Shown: in pieces, positions 46,995 through 56,104 of the stretch | Position numbering within the stretch: position 1 is the stretch's first letter | How the letters are laid out: each line of letters begins with the position of its first letter | NCBI GenBank assembly: GCA_016791475.1 | Contig: JAEUWI010000030.1 | Coordinates: forward strand, 26,537 to 90,536 | DNA: 64,000 nt | Reading direction: 5' to 3' | Source of the DNA: Candidatus Hydrogenedentota bacterium | GTDB lineage: Bacteria; Hydrogenedentota; Hydrogenedentia; Hydrogenedentales; JAEUWI01 | Program-made: the position numbers and the translations under genes | The notes under the pieces: generated by a model | What the model saw: the letters and a program-made list of their open reading frames with translations, nothing else | Told to the model about the DNA's origin: nothing | Database searches by the model: none

Positions 46995-48245
46995 TTACTC
47001 GACAGGCGCTTCGCTGATCTTACCTTTGAGCACAAATTCGGGGTGATGGCCGAAGTATTCGCCCTCCCAATAGAAACCAGCGGTTTCTCCGGGAAACAGG
47101 TAGGCCGTGTCACCGCGCACTACGGTGATACTTGCCACATCGTCGAAGGGGAGCGACGTGGCCGTGCCGAAGCTGTCCGTCTTGATGTCATAGACATAGT
47201 GGTGGTTGTAGTAGTGCGTGTTTGCGAAACTCGGGTGGTTTTCCCAGGTTCGGGTAACTTTCTGTGGCGTGCCATAGGCGGGGCTTTCGCTCCCGTCCGT
47301 GTTCGCGATGACCCCGTATTGATAGCTCGCGGGGAGCAGCACATAGCGATCGGCGAACACGGTGGTGCTTGAGCTGGAGCCCGACGCAGACACCGGGTGA
47401 TCGCGAAGCCGCTCCCACAGGTCGGAAGCGGGGTCGTAGCGCCAGTTGTCCACGACATTGGCATAGGCGCCGGTGGCGAGCATGGAAATGCCGCCGATCA
47501 CGTATATTTTTCCATCCACGACGGGTGTCCCAGTAAGACAGCGCGCCGTACCGGGTAGTTTCGACTTCTCGGTCCAGCCGGCTTCGGGTTTTTCGGTGTC
47601 GAACATGATCAGGCGCTGCCCCAGACCCTTTATCGTGCCTGTTCTATCCTGAAGGCAATAAAAGGCCTGGGCGTCATAATCCGCGCCGCCAAGGGCGTAA
47701 ATCTTTTTGCCGACGACGGACATGCCGGTCCAGCAGGTGGGGGAGGGCAGGGGCGGCAGGGCTTCCCAGTTCCAGGTCTCCCCGGTGTGCGTCAACTTAA
47801 ATCCATCCGCATACGTGTAGGGCGCGTCATAGCTGAATCCACCCCAGAGATAGAGGGCGCCCTCCACGCTCGCGCCGTTGCCCGCCTGCCGCGCCGCGCC
47901 GGGGAATGGCGGAAGCTCGATCCAGCCTGCGGCTTCGTCTTCGAGATTGAGGGCCCACGCTTTGTTCAGGAATCCCCGTGGATACTTGCCCGGCTTCCAG
48001 TTGTCGTCCGCGCCGCTGCAGAATCCGAGCACGCTCACAACCCAGTTGCCCAGCAAGTTGACGTGATTGTCCTGCATGCCCTGCGGCATGTGGGTTCCGG
48101 CGCTCCAGTCCAGGGTCAACATGGGCCGGAGGGACTCCTGCGCCTGAGGCGTGGGCGCGGGCGGCGGAGCCACGGGTTCCGAAGCCGTTGCCGCAGTGAG
48201 TTGAAGCATCGTGGCCAGGGCGACCACAGAAAATTTGAGATTCAT
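46995..48245 (-). CDS. Exported Kelch-repeat protein (N-acetylneuraminate epimerase-like)
   Basis: The 416-residue product has a signal peptide (MNLKFSVVALATMLQLTAATAS) and repeated Kelch blades: GASVEGALYLWGGFSYDAP, GMSVVGKKIYALGGADYDA, GTPVVDGKIYVIGGISM. NanM, a Kelch protein of the periplasm, interconverts sialic acid anomers. The order of blades with paired Gly residues fits such a six-blade propeller. With the SSS symporter and the sialidase-like protein it forms a likely sialic acid handling group, although no NanA, NanK or NagB gene is present here. Confidence 0.78.
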   Translation of the reverse strand: MNLKFSVVALATMLQLTAATASEPVAPPPAPTPQAQESLRPMLTLDWSAGTHMPQGMQDNHVNLLGNWVVSVLGFCSGADDNWKPGKYPRGFLNKAWALNLEDEAAGWIELPPFPGAARQAGNGASVEGALYLWGGFSYDAPYTYADGFKLTHTGETWNWEALPPLPSPTCWTGMSVVGKKIYALGGADYDAQAFYCLQDRTGTIKGLGQRLIMFDTEKPEAGWTEKSKLPGTARCLTGTPVVDGKIYVIGGISMLATGAYANVVDNWRYDPASDLWERLRDHPVSASGSSSSTTVFADRYVLLPASYQYGVIANTDGSESPAYGTPQKVTRTWENHPSFANTHYYNHHYVYDIKTDSFGTATSLPFDDVASITVVRGDTAYLFPGETAGFYWEGEYFGHHPEFVLKGKISEAPVE

Positions 48246-48276
48246 TTTGATCGGGCCTCTACAGGGTGGGTATCCG

Positions 48277-49233
48277 TCAGTGGGGGGCAACACCTTTAAG
48301 GAGGAAGAGCATGTGCTCCATGGTCTTGAATATTTCTTCCAGATATTCCGGGATGGCCTTCACGCTACCCGGCAAGGTATAGACCAGGCTGGAGCCCATC
48401 ACCGCCGCGATGCTTCGACTGGTGAGGGCGAGGGGCATGCGTTCGCCATGCTTCAGGCGAATGTAGTCCATGATGCCGGGAATGAGCTTATCGGCGTGCC
48501 TCGCCACCACGTCCGGGGTGATGTCCCTGGGGCCGACGCCGGTGCCGCCGGTGGTGATGACCAGGTCGACCTGACTTTCCCTGGCGTTGGCGAGGGCCAT
48601 CTCAATGGCCGATACCTCATCGGCAATGACCTGGGTTTCGATCCAGGGGGTCCAGTGGTTATCGCGACACCAGCGCTCCACCAGTTCCGTTGCCGCGGGG
48701 CCGCTCTTATCCTCGTATTCCCCGCGACTCGCCCGATCGCTCACGGTGATGATATGGGCGCGGAGCACGCGCCGCTGGTGCAGGATGTTGTGGTCGGCCT
48801 CAATGGTTCCGCCGTGGACGACGCGCGCGAAGACCCCGAAATCGCCCAGGAGACATTTGCTCTCCGAACCGCAGAGTTCACGTCCCGATTCATTGACCCG
48901 CTTGCCGATTTGGGTAATTTCAAGGAGGGCGTCGCCGAATTCGAGGGTGTCGAGCAACCGGACCTCGCCGAGGCCCTCGCCATCGAGGAGAATGTTCTCC
49001 TGGCCAAGACCCGCCCTTTGATCCTGTGCCGCGTCCGGGAATCGGGTCGCGACCACATCCACATGCATGAAACTGATCTGGCGCAAGCCGGGCCCCGCAT
49101 GGCGGTCGCCCTCGATGCCGTTGCGCGTGACGCGAAGTTGGGCGGCGGGTGTGTGGGGCTGGCCTTTGGCTTCAGCGATGCTCAGACCGATAGTCGTCAG
49201 AGCGCTTGTGACTGGCGAGATACTTTGGGTCAT
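48277..49233 (-). CDS. MOSC domain-MogA/MoaB fusion protein
   Basis: The 318-residue protein joins two molybdenum cofactor modules. The N-terminal half (about 1-155) is a MOSC domain: GIEGDRHAGPGLRQISFMH, LLDTLEFGDALLEI, CLLGDFGVFARVVHGG. MOSC domains bind or transfer sulfur to the cofactor. The C-terminal half (about 160-318) is MogA/MoaB, which adenylates molybdopterin: VSDRASRGEYEDKSGP, DLVITTGGTGVGPRDITPD and YTLPGSVKAI. The same fusion occurs in some other bacteria. It lies downstream of moeA on the same strand. Confidence 0.88.
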   Translation of the reverse strand: MTQSISPVTSALTTIGLSIAEAKGQPHTPAAQLRVTRNGIEGDRHAGPGLRQISFMHVDVVATRFPDAAQDQRAGLGQENILLDGEGLGEVRLLDTLEFGDALLEITQIGKRVNESGRELCGSESKCLLGDFGVFARVVHGGTIEADHNILHQRRVLRAHIITVSDRASRGEYEDKSGPAATELVERWCRDNHWTPWIETQVIADEVSAIEMALANARESQVDLVITTGGTGVGPRDITPDVVARHADKLIPGIMDYIRLKHGERMPLALTSRSIAAVMGSSLVYTLPGSVKAIPEYLEEIFKTMEHMLFLLKGVAPH

Positions 49234-49285
49234 GGGGCTCTCTCTTGTTGAGCGACTCATCGGTGTTCTGGGAATACGAAACTCT

Positions 49286-49353
49286 TTGCAGGGACAACAG
49301 GGGCATCAGGGAAACCAGGTAAAAGTGGCCTTCCGTCTTTGCCGTCCCTGCAA
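49286..49353. repeat. Inverted repeat TTGCAGGGAC between moeA and the MOSC-MogA gene
   Basis: TTGCAGGGAC (49286-49295) is the exact reverse complement of 49344-49353. The unit is the same CAGGGAC type as in the repeat at 14542-14628. Confidence 0.7.
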
Positions 49354-49362
49354 CATTATGCA

Positions 49363-50538
49363 TCACAATAAACGCACTGGGACCACATCGCCCTCTTGGA
49401 GCGTGTCCACGTCCATAGGAAATGCGATGAGGCCATCGGCGGTAGTGAAGGCGTTGATATGGGCGGAGCCGTGAAACTCGATGGCCCGAACCCGGCCGGC
49501 TTCGTCGATGCGCACGGGTACCCAGCCCATCCGGCCAGGATTGCGACGGGTAAAGGTTTCCCCCAGTACCAGCGGGACGACGCGCGCCTGGCTTGTGGTA
49601 CCCTGGAGCTTGCGCAGAAAGGGCTCAGCGAAGAGCATGAACTGGAGGAAACTGGAAACCGGGTTGCCCGAGAGGCCAAAGCACGCTTTGTCGGGGTGGG
49701 TGGCGAAGAGCACTGGTTTCCCCGGCTGGATGGCCACGCGGTCAAAATGCGTTTCGAATCCGTGATGCTTGAGAATATCCGGCACGAGGTCGTAGTCCCC
49801 CATGGAGACCCCGCCCGTGCTGAGGACCACATCGTGATCAGCCAGTGCACGCTCCCACGCGGCGCGGAGGTCTGACTCGTTGTCATGCACGATCCCGAGG
49901 TCACGCGCCCGCGCGCCTGCCTCCAGGGCCAGGGCCGTGAGCTGGGCGCTGTTGCTGTTGCGGATTTGCCCTGGGCCGGGTGCGACTGTGGGCGATACGA
50001 GTTCATCGCCCGTGGCAATTACGGCAACCCTCGGGCACCGACGAACGAGGGGCTCGGTGCAGCCGACGGAAGCCAGTACGGGCAAGTGTTGCGGTCGAAG
50101 CAGGGTGCCCGATTCGAGCACCCGATCCCCCGCGCGAAGGTCGTCGCCCCGGGGGACGATATGGCTGCGCGGCTGGCTGCCCGTAAAGCGGACCTGATCG
50201 GCGCTCAGCTCCTCCATCTCTTCCACGATAAGGACGCAGTCGGCCCCGTCGGGGATCGGCGCACCGGTCATGACCTTCGAGCACGAACCGGGCGTGATGG
50301 CAAAGCGGGGCACCTGGCCCGCCGGTACATGCTCCAAGACATGCAGGGGCGTGAAAGCGTCGATTGCGCGGCAGGCGTATCCATCCATGGAGGACTTGTT
50401 AAAGGGGGGCATATCGAGGTCGGCGAAGACGGATTCGGCGAGGACTCGATTCAGCGCGGTGGCCAGAGGGATGCGCTCGGGTTCAAGCAGCCAGGCCGTC
50501 TGTAGAACGCGGGCGACGGCGTCTTCGTAACGAATCAT
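49363..50538 (-). CDS. moeA: Molybdopterin molybdenumtransferase MoeA
   Basis: MoeA inserts molybdate into adenylated molybdopterin. The 391-residue protein has DMPPFNKSSMDGYA near residue 45, the GAPIPDGADCVLIVEE segment, the MoCF core VLSTGGVSMGDYDLVPDIL and the FGLSGNPVSSFLQF motif, all standard. The C-terminal domain IV is shorter but recognisable. GAGGTCACC precedes ATG 50538. It is followed by the MOSC-MogA gene, so the last two steps of cofactor assembly are encoded in sequence. Confidence 0.96.
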   Translation of the reverse strand: MIRYEDAVARVLQTAWLLEPERIPLATALNRVLAESVFADLDMPPFNKSSMDGYACRAIDAFTPLHVLEHVPAGQVPRFAITPGSCSKVMTGAPIPDGADCVLIVEEMEELSADQVRFTGSQPRSHIVPRGDDLRAGDRVLESGTLLRPQHLPVLASVGCTEPLVRRCPRVAVIATGDELVSPTVAPGPGQIRNSNSAQLTALALEAGARARDLGIVHDNESDLRAAWERALADHDVVLSTGGVSMGDYDLVPDILKHHGFETHFDRVAIQPGKPVLFATHPDKACFGLSGNPVSSFLQFMLFAEPFLRKLQGTTSQARVVPLVLGETFTRRNPGRMGWVPVRIDEAGRVRAIEFHGSAHINAFTTADGLIAFPMDVDTLQEGDVVPVRLL

Positions 50539-50610
50539 GGTGACCTCGGGGCGCGGGCGAAGTTTGGGGAGGTTCGCCCGGGCGTGGCGGGGGCGAAACT
50601 CCGCGCAAAC

Positions 50611-50662
50611 AAAAAACTCCCTTCGGCATCCCGCCCGTTTTTTGAAAAAGGGCAGGATGCCG
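50611..50662 (-). terminator. Rho-independent terminator after the RRM protein gene
   Basis: Arms 50624-50636 and 50650-50662 (CGGCATCC-C-GCCC) form a stem with one mismatch. Read on the minus strand, it is followed by AGTTTTTTG, a proper T tract. It lies 38 bases after the RRM gene stop codon. Confidence 0.82.
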
Positions 50663-50699
50663 CAGGTTTAATCCTGTTATGGCGATGGCGCTACGTGGG

Positions 50700-50975
50700 T
50701 TAGTAGCGGCGCGGAGCCCGTTGCGGGCGTTCAGGACGGGGGCGCGCCTCGTTCACGTTAATACTGCGCCCTTTGATGTCCTTGCCGTTAAGCGAATCAA
50801 TGGCCTGTTTCGCTTCGGCGTCCACGGGCATTTCGACGAAGCCGAAGCCCTTGGAGCGCCCGGTTTCGCGATCGCTGATGACATTGGCGCGGGATACCTC
50901 GCCATATGCCCCGAAGATCTCCTTCAAGTCCTCATCCGTTACCGAGTACGATAAATTCCCTGCGTAGATATTCAT
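50700..50975 (-). CDS. RRM-type RNA-binding protein
   Basis: The 91-residue protein is a single RNA recognition motif with RNP2 IYAGNL and RNP1 KGFGFVEM, plus a short Arg/Pro-rich tail (ARPRPERPQRAPRRY). Such small RRM proteins are common in cyanobacteria and in Planctomycetes-like bacteria, often as cold-induced RNA chaperones. The gene sits inside the molybdenum island but has its own terminator, so it is probably an independent unit. The 5' region of about 370 bp upstream may hold a long leader. Confidence 0.95.
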   Translation of the reverse strand: MNIYAGNLSYSVTDEDLKEIFGAYGEVSRANVISDRETGRSKGFGFVEMPVDAEAKQAIDSLNGKDIKGRSINVNEARPRPERPQRAPRRY

Positions 50976-51348
50976 TCCGTCTGGTCTCGTCGATCCTGTG
51001 CGTTTCCTGAATTCCACCACCTGGTGATCAACCGCACAAATCACCCGGCAGTTCCACGCCCGAAACTGGCAGCACCAGTACCGGACCCAAGGCTTGTCCA
51101 ACAGGCCGATCTATTTCGGGCCAGCCAAACCAATATGACATCCAAAACGCCGCACTTCCTGCTGCGGCCACCTGTCCACTAACCTATCGCTCCGCCATTG
51201 TACCGCATGATGCGGAAAAATGGGGTTAAAAATCGGTGAGCAACCCGGGCTCGTCTTCTTGCCGCGCCATCCCATGATGACCTGCGGTGGCGGGGCAACT
51301 GATCTAGGAAAACATTATAGCCAAAGGTAGTCCAAATGGCTAGAGAAA
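50976..51348. other. Gene-free gap upstream of the RRM gene
   Basis: 373 bp between the RRM gene and the 3' end of mobA. I see no open frame with support and no strong repeat. The part near 51190-51350 is AT-rich compared with its surroundings and may hold the RRM promoter. Confidence 0.4.
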
Positions 51349-51945
51349 TTATGAGGTTTCGGCCCCGGCATTCGGGGGCCACTCCAGGGCCGCTTCGTAG
51401 GCGCTTCGATCATTCAAATTCGCAATTTTTACCGCTGGCGCCTCCAGGATCGTGGCCCCGCAGCACCCGATAAAATCGAGCACGCGGCGCTCTCCCCGGT
51501 GGAGGAAGGCCAGCATTTCTTCGGCCAGCGTCCGGTGGTAGAGTGCAAAAAGGGGGTGAATCCGACCATCGGAGGTCCTAGGAACAATACACCGCGCGCC
51601 GCCGGTGTATTCCCACAGTGTATCCAGCAGTTTCAGGGGAAGCTCTGGAATGTCGGTTGCCACGACCAGCGTCCAGTCGCGCGACGACGTCCGCAGCCCT
51701 GAAGCGATGCCCATCAGGGGCCCGAAACCGGGCTGGATATCGGGCACCAGCGGAAGGCCCAGACCGGCGTGGAGGGCCTGGCCGCCGGTGCTGATGCGGA
51801 CCTCCCGTGCAATCGGAATTAACTGGTCCGCGATATGCTCAATGAGGGTACGCCCGCCAAAGGGCAGGAGGCTTTTGTCTGTACCCATGCGCCGGCTCTC
51901 GCCGCCCGCGAGGATCAAGGCGTCGAAGTCAATCGCGCTGGTCAT
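51349..51945 (-). CDS. mobA: Molybdenum cofactor guanylyltransferase
   Basis: MobA adds GMP to Mo-molybdopterin, giving the guanine dinucleotide form used by DMSO reductase-family enzymes such as the FdhF/YdeP-type protein encoded at 56101. The 198-residue protein has the nucleotidyltransferase start ALILAGGESRRMGTDKSLLPFGGRTLIEH, the PLMGIASGL segment and the metal-binding VVATDIPEL. Its start overlaps the end of the upstream triple-fusion gene by 17 bases, implying coupled translation. Confidence 0.93.
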   Translation of the reverse strand: MTSAIDFDALILAGGESRRMGTDKSLLPFGGRTLIEHIADQLIPIAREVRISTGGQALHAGLGLPLVPDIQPGFGPLMGIASGLRTSSRDWTLVVATDIPELPLKLLDTLWEYTGGARCIVPRTSDGRIHPLFALYHRTLAEEMLAFLHRGERRVLDFIGCCGATILEAPAVKIANLNDRSAYEAALEWPPNAGAETS

Positions 51946-53446
51946 GGCCGCATTCTTTTTGGGGCCGCAGGGCGTTCGCACCGCCCGTCAGAGAATAGAC
52001 CCTGGGGTGGCCCGCCCGGCGCAGGGCAATGGCAAGGTACCGGCTCCGCATACCCCGCGCGCAACACAGGATCCAGGGCTTGGGCCAATCGAGATTGGCG
52101 CCATCCGGCGGAAACTGACTCGCGGGAAGGGCGAAGGCCCCCCGGGGCAGGGGATAATCCTGTTCCGTTGCTTCCCGTATGTCGATGAGGCTGAAGGATT
52201 CCGCTAATTCATCCAGTTCATGGGCCTCGATTTCCAGGGGTTCTTCCGGGGGGGCGGGTTCCGTGGGGGCCTTGCTCCCGCATACCCCACAGGCGGGGTT
52301 GCGCGAACCGCGCACCCGGCGGGACCGGAGGGAGAGAAGATCGAAAAATACCGTATCGCCCTGCAGTCTGCCCGGTAAATCCAGGATCTGCTTCAACACT
52401 TCCATGGCCTGGAGCGAACCCAGTACGCCGGGTACCGCGCCGAGCACACCGACCTCCGCGCAACTTCCCACGCAGCCGGGCTCCGGAACCTCGGGCCAGA
52501 GGCAGCGCAGGCAGGGCCCCCCCGCCTTGGGATGGTAGACGAAGAGCTGGCCTTCATACTGGTAGATACTCGCCTGGACCAGGACTTTGCCCTGGCGCAC
52601 GGCGGCGTCGTTCAGGAGGAACTTGGCCTCGAAATTGTCCGTGCCATCGACCAGAACGTCATACCCGGCAATGATGCGATCCACGTTGTGGGGGCCGATC
52701 CGCTCTTCGTGAATTTCGATGGTGATAAAGGGATTCAAGGCAGCGAGTTCGTCGCGGGCCAGAAGGGCTTTGGACTTGCTCACGTCGGCCGCCCGAAAGA
52801 GGATCTGGCGATGGAGGTTCGAGGGGGCCACCGTGTCGCGTTCGCAGATTCCCAGATGTCCCACACCCGCGGCGGCGAGATAGAGAGCGGCGGGCGAGCC
52901 GAGTCCACCGGCACCCACGATGAGCACGCTGGCCCGGCGCAGTTTATCCTGGCCCGCCTCGCCCACGTCCTTCAGGTTGGTCTGGCGGGCGTAGTAGTCG
53001 TTTTCCGCGAGGGCGGGCCCATGGCTATGGGCGCATCGCTCGCAGTTGACCCAGCCTGAGTCGCCGTCCGCGTAGTATTCTTTTTTCCATATGGGGAGGC
53101 GGTGCTTTACCGCGTCGATGATGTAGCGACAGGCGTCGAAAGCCTCACCACGGTGGGCGGCGCTCACGCCGACCCAGACGGCCATGTCTTCCAGATCGAG
53201 CGCACCCACCCGGTGGACGCAGCGGGCCTCCAGCACGCCGAAACGCCGCTTCGCCTCGGCGATGATGGTATTGCCCTCGGTGATGCAGACCGTTTCGTAG
53301 GCCTCGTACTCCAGCGCGGTGACGGCCTTGCCTTCATTGTGATCGCGGATCCAGCCCTCGAAAGAGGCGTAGCCGCCGGCCCGTACATTACGCACAGACG
53401 CGCGCAGGGCCTGGGGGTCCAGGGGCTCGGTGGAGATCGAAAACAT
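51929..53446 (-). CDS. MoaE-MoeB-rhodanese triple fusion
   Basis: This 505-residue protein combines three steps of molybdopterin synthesis. Residues 1-140 are MoaE, the large synthase subunit (HRGEAFDACRYIIDAVKHRLPIWKKE with the catalytic Lys pair). Residues about 150-390 are MoeB/ThiF, which adenylates MoaD (GAGGLGSPAALYLAAAG, SNLHRQILF, VDGTDNFEAKFLLND, zinc Cys pairs CLRC and CGVC). Residues about 400-500 are a rhodanese domain with active-site-like CCARGMRSR, which could deliver sulfur. GGAGG precedes ATG 53446 at six bases. The start lies directly after moaD, its substrate. Confidence 0.92.
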   Translation of the reverse strand: MFSISTEPLDPQALRASVRNVRAGGYASFEGWIRDHNEGKAVTALEYEAYETVCITEGNTIIAEAKRRFGVLEARCVHRVGALDLEDMAVWVGVSAAHRGEAFDACRYIIDAVKHRLPIWKKEYYADGDSGWVNCERCAHSHGPALAENDYYARQTNLKDVGEAGQDKLRRASVLIVGAGGLGSPAALYLAAAGVGHLGICERDTVAPSNLHRQILFRAADVSKSKALLARDELAALNPFITIEIHEERIGPHNVDRIIAGYDVLVDGTDNFEAKFLLNDAAVRQGKVLVQASIYQYEGQLFVYHPKAGGPCLRCLWPEVPEPGCVGSCAEVGVLGAVPGVLGSLQAMEVLKQILDLPGRLQGDTVFFDLLSLRSRRVRGSRNPACGVCGSKAPTEPAPPEEPLEIEAHELDELAESFSLIDIREATEQDYPLPRGAFALPASQFPPDGANLDWPKPWILCCARGMRSRYLAIALRRAGHPRVYSLTGGANALRPQKECGHDQRD

Positions 53447-53448
53447 GA

Positions 53449-53703
53449 TCAGCCTCCGGCGACCGGCGGGATGAAGACCACATGGTCGCCCGCGTTCAGC
53501 GGCGTGTTCCACGGCTGAAAGGCGTCGTTGATTACTACGTTGAGCTGGTGGGAAGTCAGGGAGAAGCCGTGCGCTGCGCGGAGGTCCTCGTAGAGTTCGC
53601 CCGGCGTGGCGGCGGCGCTTTCCAGGGATTCCTCGGAGAGGCCCCGTTGCTCGCGCAGGATGGCGTAGTAAGTGATAGTGAGGGGTTTTGCGGGTGGAGT
53701 CAT
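53449..53703 (-). CDS. moaD: Molybdopterin synthase sulfur carrier subunit
   Basis: The 84-residue beta-grasp protein ends in VFIPPVAGG, the diglycine tail whose last Gly is thiocarboxylated by the MoeB domain and used by the MoaE domain. The YYAILREQRGL start of the fold and VVINDAFQPWNTPL are typical. Its stop lies two bases before the MoaE-fusion start codon. The ATG at 53703 lies at the edge of an ATGGGTCTT-type minisatellite and has no visible ribosome binding site. Confidence 0.93.
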   Translation of the reverse strand: MTPPAKPLTITYYAILREQRGLSEESLESAAATPGELYEDLRAAHGFSLTSHQLNVVINDAFQPWNTPLNAGDHVVFIPPVAGG

Positions 53704-53728
53704 GGGTCGTATGGGTCTGATGGGGCAT
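53702..53728. repeat. 9-bp minisatellite ATGGGTCTT, short copy at the moaD start
   Basis: Three diverged units (ATGGGTCGT, ATGGGTCTG, ATGGGGCAT). The first unit overlaps the moaD start codon on the opposite strand. Confidence 0.75.
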
Positions 53729-53792
53729 GACGTCTGCAGAGAATGTGGCACAGCCGTCTCGGCTGTGATTGAGCGCCGTCAGGCGCGACAGC

Positions 53793-54278
<486 letters not shown>

Positions 54279-54294
54279 GGAAGCTCCATCGCAG

Positions 54295-54615
54295 GGACAG
54301 CGGCGCCACGCGACTCGGACGGCGAAGCGGACTGCCCATTGGTAATAGTACGCCATTACGTGCCTGGTACGCCACAACCGGCGCGGCTGTCCTGTCCTCT
54401 GAGGTCGCGATCAAGTGCAATCATGGGAACTGCTTGTTCGTGGCGGATATTGCTCTTCGGTCACCTATGCAAAGCGGGTGTTCGGTGATTGTGCGGGCCC
54501 ACCTCGCAAGCGACAGGACACCCGCGCCGGTCGGAGTGCAAGTCATCTGACGAAAGTACTGAGCGCTACGATCAATTCACTCCGCCTGGTTCAGTCGCGA
54601 GGCGCCGCTGTCCCT
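54295..54615. repeat. Nested inverted-repeat element E2, non-coding
   Basis: The outer arms GGGACAGCGGCGCC (54295-54308) and its exact reverse complement (54602-54615) enclose a second pair, 54377-54396 and 54512-54531, matching at 19 of 20 positions (ACCGGCGCGGCTGTCCTGTC). The right end overlaps the stop codon of moaA (TAG read on the minus strand at 54616-54614), the left end stops 17 bases before the moaC start. Interior sequence around the inner arm is related to that of E3 at 61030-61085. No gene is visible. Confidence 0.8.
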
Positions 54616-55642
54616 ACCCGCCGATGTGATACATCTCCACTTTTTCGGATCGTACTGATGCTTCAGTGCGAATTTCGGAGTAGCGGTCACTGCGATGGGT
54701 CCAGATGCCGCGAAGTTTATCGGTTATCGTCGCCAGCGTGGCCCCCGCGCGGAGCATCGGCTTCAGCGGGTGTCCCTGGCCGGCGAAGAGGCACGTGTAC
54801 ACGTCCCCATCCGGCGCCAGGCGCAGGCGGGTGCAATCGCGGCAGAAGGGCTGGGTCACGGAGGAAATGAAGCCGATCTCGCCCTGACCGTCCGCGTAGC
54901 GGTAACGCGCGGCCACCTCGCCCGCGTAGTTCGGCGCGGTGACCTCCAGTGGATAGCGCGCGGCGATAACATCGCGCAGCTCGGCTGCGGGCACGACGGC
55001 GGCCAGATTCCAATGGTTGAGCGTGCCCACGTCCATGAATTCGATGAAGCGGAGTATGACGCCGGTACCTCGAAAGTGCTCGGCCAGAGGCAGGATTTGG
55101 TCGTCATTCACGCCGCGCTGGACTACCGCGTTGACTTTCAGTTTGGTGAAGCCCGCGTCCCGCGCCGCGTCGATCCCCGCCAGGACCTGCGCCGACGTGA
55201 TGGGTCGTCCGCTGATTCGCTCCAATATGGCGTCGTCCAGACAGTCGAGGCTCACCGTGATGCGATCCACACCGGCGTCCTTGAGCGGTTGCGCGAGTTG
55301 GGGCAGCAGCAGACCGTTGGTGGTGAGGGCGATGTCCTCGATGCCCGGAATCTCGCGCAGCATCCCCACGAGCACCGGGAGATCGCGACGCAGCAAGGGC
55401 TCGCCACCCGTCAGGCGCAGTTTCTTCACGCCCAGCGCCGCCGCCGCACGCGCCACCATCGCGATTTCCTCGAAGGAAAGCAAATCGCTCCGCTGAAGGA
55501 ATTCATACTTCTCACCGAAGTGCTCCTCAGGCATGCAATAGGTGCAGCGGAGATTGCATCGATCCGTCACCGAAATGCGCAGATCATGCATCGGGCGACC
55601 GTGGGTGTCGGTGGGGGCGCTTATGGTTTCGGGTTCAGGCAT
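54614..55642 (-). CDS. moaA: GTP 3',8-cyclase MoaA
   Basis: MoaA is the radical SAM enzyme that begins molybdenum cofactor synthesis from GTP. The 342-residue protein has the N-terminal cluster motif TDRCNLRCTYCMPEEH (CxxxCxxC), LRLTGGEPLLR, the C-terminal cluster FCRDCTRLRLAPDGDVYTC and ends with the conserved diglycine of YHIGG. AAGG lies five bases before ATG 55642. The stop codon TAG is the first base triplet of element E2. Confidence 0.96.
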   Translation of the reverse strand: MPEPETISAPTDTHGRPMHDLRISVTDRCNLRCTYCMPEEHFGEKYEFLQRSDLLSFEEIAMVARAAAALGVKKLRLTGGEPLLRRDLPVLVGMLREIPGIEDIALTTNGLLLPQLAQPLKDAGVDRITVSLDCLDDAILERISGRPITSAQVLAGIDAARDAGFTKLKVNAVVQRGVNDDQILPLAEHFRGTGVILRFIEFMDVGTLNHWNLAAVVPAAELRDVIAARYPLEVTAPNYAGEVAARYRYADGQGEIGFISSVTQPFCRDCTRLRLAPDGDVYTCLFAGQGHPLKPMLRAGATLATITDKLRGIWTHRSDRYSEIRTEASVRSEKVEMYHIGG

Positions 55643-55714
55643 GGATACCTTGGTCAACGAGATCAAGTGTTTGAACCGCTGTGCTCGACTGGTATGGACG
55701 GTGTAATTGGGGGG

Positions 55715-56104
55715 CTATTCACGGTAGAGCGAACTTTTCGTTCGCCCTCGTTCGGGGTTGCTCTTGTGGCGGTCAACCTGCACCCAGGCTTTGAACAGGT
55801 GCCGCTGGCCGCCGGCCCCAACGGAATCGCGCGTATGCACGAAGCCTTCTTCGGGCTGGGCATTCAAGATCGCGAGATCGCCGGGGTGGAGGATAAATAG
55901 AATGAAGCTTGGCTCGATCCGGCACCGTGTCGCGCCGAACTCCCGCTCGACAGCCAGGGCATAGATAAATTCGCCTTCAAGGGCGGCGCCGTCTTCGGTG
56001 TACAATTGGACGGCGGATTCCAGACGGCCCTCGTCGTTCAGGCGCGCGAGTTCCTGGGGGCTGATGCGGAAGCGCACAGCATTGTCTTCAATACGAATAT
56101 TCAC
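55715..56104 (-). CDS. Small conserved protein overlapping the FdhF/YdeP gene (DUF7009-like)
   Basis: The 129-residue product begins VNIRIEDNAVRFRISPQELARL and continues with strand-rich sequence (EFIYALAVEREFGATRCRIE, FILFILHPGDLAIL). It resembles the short proteins I recall as DUF7009, which have an N-terminal IRIKGNSLRLRL-type motif. Start GTG 56104 overlaps the stop of the oxidoreductase gene by four bases (GTGA), so the two are translationally coupled. A role in cofactor insertion or enzyme maturation is plausible from position; nothing in the sequence proves it. No cysteine pairs or membrane segments are seen. Confidence 0.7.
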   Translation of the reverse strand: MNIRIEDNAVRFRISPQELARLNDEGRLESAVQLYTEDGAALEGEFIYALAVEREFGATRCRIEPSFILFILHPGDLAILNAQPEEGFVHTRDSVGAGGQRHLFKAWVQVDRHKSNPERGRTKSSLYRE

